Origin: CANHCC01 sp040381555
GTDB lineage: Bacteria > Bacteroidota > Bacteroidia > J057 > RFSG01
DNA length: 17,872 nt
Assembly: GCA_040381555.1 (NCBI GenBank)
Contig: JBEIHC010000057.1
Span: 1-17,872, forward strand
Direction of reading: 5' to 3'
How positions within the stretch are numbered: the stretch's first letter is position 1; every line of letters starts with the position of its first letter. The notes beneath the pieces are model-generated. The model was not told where the DNA came from. It did no database searches and saw only the letters and a program-made list of their open reading frames with translations. Shown one piece after another: positions 14,482-17,872 of this stretch. A program made the translations under genes and the position numbers.

Positions 14482-14535
14482 GTTAGCTGCTAATCCCCTG
14501 TTAGATACTATCCCCCCGTTAGATGCTAACCCAAT
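14482..14535. repeat. Three-unit 18-bp palindromic tandem repeat (array B)
   Basis: Three units with a period of 18: GTTAGCTGCTAATCCCCT (14482), GTTAGATACTATCCCCCC (14500) and GTTAGATGCTAACCCAAT (14518). The third holds a perfect GTTAG-ATG-CTAAC inverted pair. The arms and the C-rich linker are conserved while the 3-nt core differs in each unit. The array occupies the middle of the divergent region between the lysozyme and aroB genes. Its second unit differs from the first unit of array A (7041) only at the 3-nt core. Confidence 0.85.
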
Positions 14536-14544
14536 AGTTTTTTG

Positions 14545-14552
14545 CAATTTTG
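14545..14552 (+). promoter_or_regulatory. Weak -7-like box ahead of aroB
   Basis: CAATTTTG matches TAnnTTTG except at the first base, 17 bases before the aroB ATG. No TTTG lies at the -33 distance; that position falls inside the third unit of repeat array B. If it is real, it would need help from another factor. Confidence 0.25.
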
Positions 14553-14569
14553 TCTGATTAAAATTAAAA

Positions 14570-15667
14570 ATGAACATTCTTCCTGTTGAATTTCCCCGAT
14601 TTGTCCCCAATCAGCATGAGCTTTGGATTTCTACTGATATTCATGAGTATTGCAGAATTATCAAAGCTAATTTCAATGCATCCTCCTGGTGGCTTATATC
14701 AGATTCTCAGGTTCACCGGGAGTGTTATGCCAGATTTGCCGAAGCTTTCAAGTTAGCGCATGAAGTTATCATCCTTCCCGAAGGAGAAGAGAGTAAATCT
14801 TTGAAGTCTTGTGAAACGATTTGGAATAAAATGGAGGAAGCTCAGGCGGATCGAAATGCTGTAGTGATTGCCTTAGGAGGAGGAATGATTACAGATTTAG
14901 CTGGGTTTGCCGCTTCTTGTTGGAAACGCGGAATTCGCTTCCTTTTTATTCCTACCTCTCTCTTGGCTATGGTCGATGCAGCAATTGGAGGAAAAACAGG
15001 AATTGATTGGAGGCATGGGAAAAATTTATTGGGATTGTTTTCTTTGCCTTCCCTGGTGGTGAGCGATACTACTTGGCTTCAAACTCTATCTCCACGCGAA
15101 TTGAAATCGGGTTTTGCTGAATGCCTAAAGCATGGATTGGTTGCCGAAGAAACCTATTGGAAACGATTAAGCAGTAGAAGCTTCGAAGAGCAGGAATGGG
15201 AATTTGTGGTGTATCGCTCCCAATTAATTAAAGCGGAAATCGTCAAGACAGACCCTGATGAGCAATGGATGCGGAAGATATTAAACTTCGGTCATACTTT
15301 GGGGCATGCCTTGGAAAGCCTTTGTCTCGAACTTGAAATTTCCCTTTTACATGGGGAAGCCATCGCTTGGGGAATGCAGATGGAAGCAGCTCTGTCTAAA
15401 CAATTTTCGACCCTTTCTCAAGCACAGTATGAAGAAATAGTCGCAACAATCGAAAGCCTTCAATATCCAATTCCAACCCTTGATTTTGCCAATCCGGAAA
15501 TAGAAAATAAATTTATATATTATCTGAGAAACGATAAGAAAAATAAGGGCAATGAAATTCGCTTGAGTTTGCTCTCCCGAATTGGTCATTGTCATTATGA
15601 TATCGCCGTGCCTGAATCAGAAATTCTTCCAGTAGTAAGACAGCATTTTGCTCCTGACAATGCCTGA
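14570..15667 (+). CDS. aroB: 3-dehydroquinate synthase
   Basis: Converts DAHP to 3-dehydroquinate, second step of the shikimate pathway, using NAD and a divalent metal in the cytoplasm. At 365 residues it has the normal length. The NAD-binding stretch is ALGGG-x2-TDLAGF (residues 101-113), followed by PTSLLAMVDAAIGGKTG (128-144) and GKN (150-152) with the active-site lysines 142 and 151. Metal ligands by family position are Glu184 (GFAECLKHG), His242 (FGHTLGHALE) and His261 (LLHGEA). His246 is the neighbouring conserved histidine. The start is the first ATG of the frame. Its last 8 bp overlap aroA, so the two are translated in tandem. Divergently placed against the lysozyme gene, with repeat array B between them. 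Confidence 0.96.
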   Translation: MNILPVEFPRFVPNQHELWISTDIHEYCRIIKANFNASSWWLISDSQVHRECYARFAEAFKLAHEVIILPEGEESKSLKSCETIWNKMEEAQADRNAVVIALGGGMITDLAGFAASCWKRGIRFLFIPTSLLAMVDAAIGGKTGIDWRHGKNLLGLFSLPSLVVSDTTWLQTLSPRELKSGFAECLKHGLVAEETYWKRLSSRSFEEQEWEFVVYRSQLIKAEIVKTDPDEQWMRKILNFGHTLGHALESLCLELEISLLHGEAIAWGMQMEAALSKQFSTLSQAQYEEIVATIESLQYPIPTLDFANPEIENKFIYYLRNDKKNKGNEIRLSLLSRIGHCHYDIAVPESEILPVVRQHFAPDNA

Positions 15668-16949
15668 GTGTATTCGTCTTATTGCTCCCGAAACGCTCTC
15701 TGGAACCTACCTTCTTCCAGCATCCAAGAGTATGTATAATCGGGCTTTGGTGCTATCCGCTCTGACTGGTAATTCGATTCAATGTAGTTCTTCTGCTCAG
15801 GCTGAAGATTGCCAGGTGATGGAGAATTATCTGGCTGAGGTAGGATATTCCATTAATCGCAATGGGACTCAAATCGAGATTTCTGGGCGTCCAATCTCTG
15901 GTAAAGTAGTTCAGGCAGAATTAGCGATGGCAGGTACAGCCTTGAGATTTTTATCTGCATTGGCAGCTGTATTGCCCATTCATTCTCAATTCTCAGGAGC
16001 TGACCGATTAGGTCAAAGGCCCTACCTTCCGCTGGCATTCGCCTTGAAAGAGTCAGGGGTGCACATTCATTGGTCAGAATGCGAAACGATATTTCCGATT
16101 CGCATCCAAGGAAGTACAGAATGGAAGCCTGAAGAAATCTATTTACGCAATAGCCAAAGTTCTCAATTTATCTCAGCTCTCTTGTTGCTGGGGCCTTATT
16201 TGAATTTAGGTACCCAATTAATCTGCTCTCAGCAAGCACCTTTATCCGAACCTTATATTGACCTGACCTTGGGGATGCTGGATCAAATAGGAATCAATTG
16301 GCAAAGGAGTTCGGGTCAGTATGAATTAGTGAAGAAGTCTTTGATTTCTGAACCTATACTGGTCGAGTCGGATTGGAGTAATGCTTCTTATGCTTTCGGA
16401 ATGCTGTTGTTGAAAGGAGGTACTCTGCATATTCCCGGTTTAATGGGCAATAGCTTGCAGGGCGATGCACTTCAAGTGGAATATTTCCAGCACTTGGGTA
16501 TGGCGTTTTCTTGGAGAGGGGAGGGGTTGGAAGTGAGTGCTACCGGGAAAAAGTTTCCGGGCTTTGACTTCGACTTTTCAGGAATGCCCGATTTAGCTCA
16601 GACATTTGCGGTTTTAGCAGCATTTGCTGAAGGTCCGAGTATTTTAAGGGGGCTATATAGTTTAGTATTTAAGGAAACCAATCGGATAGAAGCCTTACAA
16701 GCCGAATTGCAAAAGTTTGGCGCAAAGGTCGAAGTGGAGGGGGATGTTATGCATATTCAACCTCGATGTTCAATGCCTGCCCAAGAGCCAATTAAAACCT
16801 ACGGAGATCATCGTATGGCCATGGCATTTAGTATTGGGTGCTGCACGCAAGTGGGCAGACAGATCGAGAATCCTGAAGTTGTAAGTAAATCATTTCCAGA
16901 GTATTGGGGTAATCTCGAGCAGTTGGGATTTGTTCTGGAGGTCGATTAA
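15660..16949 (+). CDS. aroA: 5-enolpyruvylshikimate-3-phosphate synthase (EPSPS)
   Basis: Transfers enolpyruvyl from PEP to shikimate-3-phosphate, sixth step of the shikimate pathway. I start it at ATG 15660, inside the aroB end (ATGCCTGA, 8-bp overlap), giving 429 residues and the conserved opening LPASKSMYNRAL with Lys23, Ser24 and Arg28. Later landmarks are MAGTALRFL, DRLGQRPYLPL, SSQFISALLL, GMPDLAQTF (catalytic Asp), FKETNRIEAL (Glu/Arg), YGDHRMAMAF (Arg) and SKSFPEYW (Lys). In E. coli the third of these reads NAGTAMR; here Met replaces that Asn, which contacts the ligands in E. coli, while the Gly and the other active-site residues remain. The protein is a divergent but apparently complete EPSPS. 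A tRNA promoter begins two bases after its stop codon. Confidence 0.95.
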   Translation: MPECIRLIAPETLSGTYLLPASKSMYNRALVLSALTGNSIQCSSSAQAEDCQVMENYLAEVGYSINRNGTQIEISGRPISGKVVQAELAMAGTALRFLSALAAVLPIHSQFSGADRLGQRPYLPLAFALKESGVHIHWSECETIFPIRIQGSTEWKPEEIYLRNSQSSQFISALLLLGPYLNLGTQLICSQQAPLSEPYIDLTLGMLDQIGINWQRSSGQYELVKKSLISEPILVESDWSNASYAFGMLLLKGGTLHIPGLMGNSLQGDALQVEYFQHLGMAFSWRGEGLEVSATGKKFPGFDFDFSGMPDLAQTFAVLAAFAEGPSILRGLYSLVFKETNRIEALQAELQKFGAKVEVEGDVMHIQPRCSMPAQEPIKTYGDHRMAMAFSIGCCTQVGRQIENPEVVSKSFPEYWGNLEQLGFVLEVD

Positions 16950-16950
16950 T

Positions 16951-16981
16951 TTTGTGGGGTGGTGCATTTTTTTTACTTTTG
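16951..16981 (+). promoter_or_regulatory. Bacteroidota sigma-70-type promoter for tRNA-Leu
   Basis: TTTG at 16951-16954, a 19-bp spacer and TACTTTTG at 16974-16981, a complete match to TTTG-N19-TAnnTTTG. The expected start point falls within a few bases of the tRNA 5' end at 16991. This is the best promoter in the window. Confidence 0.78.
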
Positions 16982-16990
16982 TCAGCCTTA

Positions 16991-17074
16991 GCCGAAGTGG
17001 TGGAATTGGTAGACACACTGTGTTCAGGGCGCAGCGCTCGCAAGGGTGTGCGAGTTCGAATCTCGCCTTCGGTA
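16991..17074 (+). tRNA. tRNA-Leu, anticodon CAG
   Basis: The 84-nt cloverleaf is clear. The acceptor stem pairs GCCGAAG with CTTCGGT, including the G1-U72 pair seen in several bacterial leucine tRNAs, and is followed by discriminator A. The D arm contains GGAATTGGTAGAC. The anticodon stem CTGTG/CGCAG carries loop TTCAGGG, so the anticodon is CAG, reading CUG. The long class II variable arm (CGCTC-GCAA-GGGTG) is typical of leucine tRNAs. The T arm is GCGAG/CTCGC with loop TTCGAAT. The 3' CCA is not encoded (A is followed by CAA) and must be added enzymatically. It has its own promoter and terminator. Confidence 0.96.
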
Positions 17075-17089
17075 CAAATCCTTTAAATT

Positions 17090-17114
17090 AGCCTCGATTG
17101 GGGCTTTTTTGTTT
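17090..17114 (+). terminator. Rho-independent terminator of tRNA-Leu
   Basis: The stem AGCCTC (17090-17095) pairs with GGGGCT (17100-17105) around the loop GATT, with one G-U pair, and is followed by a run of T that continues as TTTTTTG-TTTT. It begins 15 bases after the tRNA. Confidence 0.75.
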
Positions 17115-17134
17115 TATAAGTGTTTGAGGGAAGA

Positions 17135-17168
17135 ATTGGAGGAATGTTCTTTCTGACATTCCCCCAAT
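17135..17168 (-). terminator. Strong 13-bp hairpin at the 3' side of the Vps10-like gene
   Basis: ATTGGAGGAATGT (17135-17147) and ACATTCCCCCAAT (17156-17168) are inverted copies that pair at 12 of 13 positions around an 8-nt loop. It lies 37 bp beyond the stop codon of the minus-strand gene. No long T run follows on that strand, only TTCTT, so it may be an imperfect terminator or a 3' stabilising hairpin rather than a classical intrinsic terminator. Confidence 0.5.
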
Positions 17169-17205
17169 AAAGAATCTTTGAAACATTAATTAACACAATC
17201 TACCC

Positions 17206-17872
17206 TCACTTCCTCCCCTCAAACTCTTCCCGTCCATTCATCCGCATTTCAGGCATCCCCGATTTATTCCACTTCTGAGCAAAGGATTTTCCTTCCTTCT
17301 CCCAGTAAGTCTCGAATTGCTTGCGGGCATCGGCATATTCCTGATCTAAGGCTTTTGCCCGATCATCATGACTTTTTGTGGGTCTGCCAGCATAGCCTGT
17401 AACAGCCAAGTAGAGAGAAGTGGCTTTCTCCCGTATTTTTTCTTCTCCTGTTATTGCGGTGGTTTCTTTGCTGGCGGATAGTAAGCCGTGGAGCTTATTG
17501 AGTTTTTCCAATTCTAATTTTGCCTGAACGGACAGTTTGCTATTCCCCTTCATGCCCTGCTTCAGGCTGTCTTGCAAACTCCTGATTTGAAAACTCAAAA
17601 ATGCTAGGTTCTCTTGAAATTCAAATATCCTTTGCACCATCACCTGCTGTGCTTTCTGGTCTTCAGGAGAATGGCCTTTATTTTCTGGAGCATGTAGGAT
17701 GAGTTCCTGTTGCTGATTTCCTAAAGGAGTTATCAGTTTAATTTGATAAGTGCCCGGACTAACCATCGGGCCAAAGAATCCACTCACATCGGCTTTGGCT
17801 CCATAGGCTACTCTTGGTGCTTTGCCCCGCATATTCCAGGAGATCATGTTGATGCCTTTTCTTTTGGTGCCC
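17206..17872 (-). CDS. C-terminal part of a Vps10/BNR-repeat (sortilin-like) secreted protein, cut by the window edge
   Basis: The reading frame is open through the right edge (the eight residues ahead of the first internal Met read GTKRKGIN), so this is the last 220 or so residues of a longer protein whose start lies outside. The opening matches the post-propeller domain of the Bacteroidota Vps10/BNR or 'glycosyl hydrolase-like' proteins of about 1,000 residues: KGINMISWNMRG, then FFGPMVSPGTYQIKL, an immunoglobulin-like strand set. A mainly helical, charged tail follows (about residues 70-222 of the visible part), with heptad-like stretches that may form a coiled coil. There is no type IX sorting domain at the end. 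The family lacks an agreed function; a hydrolase activity should not be assumed. A hairpin lies just downstream. Confidence 0.7.
   Translation of the reverse strand, partial: GTKRKGINMISWNMRGKAPRVAYGAKADVSGFFGPMVSPGTYQIKLITPLGNQQQELILHAPENKGHSPEDQKAQQVMVQRIFEFQENLAFLSFQIRSLQDSLKQGMKGNSKLSVQAKLELEKLNKLHGLLSASKETTAITGEEKIREKATSLYLAVTGYAGRPTKSHDDRAKALDQEYADARKQFETYWEKEGKSFAQKWNKSGMPEMRMNGREEFEGRK

Noticed and set aside
17206..17847. Complete small protein starting at the Met at 17847
   Set aside because: The frame is open past that Met to the window edge, and the sequence before it (KGIN) fits the family, so this is the tail of a longer gene.

Overview
The window reads as ordinary, gene-dense chromosome of a member of the Bacteroidota. 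The evidence is: two near-perfect copies of the Bacteroidota housekeeping promoter (TTTG-N19-TAnnTTTG), ahead of efp and a tRNA-Leu; starts with little or no Shine-Dalgarno sequence; a PorV/PorQ-like outer-membrane barrel; a secreted protein with a type IX-like C-terminal domain; and Bacteroidota-type YfhO and Vps10/BNR-like proteins. I cannot place it below phylum. No integrase, transposase, phage gene or CRISPR array is visible.

Layout. (1) 5-3030, plus strand: a tightly packed run of a BtuF-like periplasmic binding lipoprotein, a FecCD/BtuC-type permease, a PTPS/QueD-family enzyme and GTP cyclohydrolase I (folE). The last two make reduced pterins from GTP; the transporter has no ATPase gene here. 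(2) 3032-3642: efp with its own promoter; its domain I loop tip is Asn where E. coli has Lys34. (3) 3736-7040: a two-gene unit of a PorV/PorQ-like barrel with a 100-residue charged tail, overlapping by ATGA a 714-residue outer-membrane protein with a periplasmic helix-hairpin-helix (HhH) domain. (4) 7073-7735, minus strand: a lone PglD/NeuD-type acyltransferase. (5) 7852-12196, plus strand: a secreted jelly-roll/FN3-like protein, a small membrane protein and a YfhO-family membrane protein. (6) 12355-14446, minus strand: proline dehydrogenase and a membrane-anchored GH25 lysozyme. (7) 14570-16949, plus strand: aroB-aroA, overlapping by 8 bp, two steps of the shikimate pathway. (8) 16951-17110: promoter, tRNA-Leu(CAG) and terminator. 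(9) 17206 to the right edge, minus strand: the C-terminal part of a Vps10/BNR-repeat protein.

The most unusual non-coding signal is a set of three short intergenic arrays built on one plan: 5-bp inverted arms around a 3-nt core, followed by a C-rich linker, in tandem. Two arrays (7041-7076 and 14482-14535) share an 18-bp unit, GTTAG-NNN-CTAnC-CCCCC. The third (13625-13692) uses a 17-bp unit, GTTTA-NNN-TAAAC. They fill the gap between two convergent stop codons, the divergent lysozyme/aroB promoter region, and the gap after the lysozyme stop codon. The other main leads are the HhH-barrel pair, the EF-P loop and a G10 tract inside the YfhO gene.
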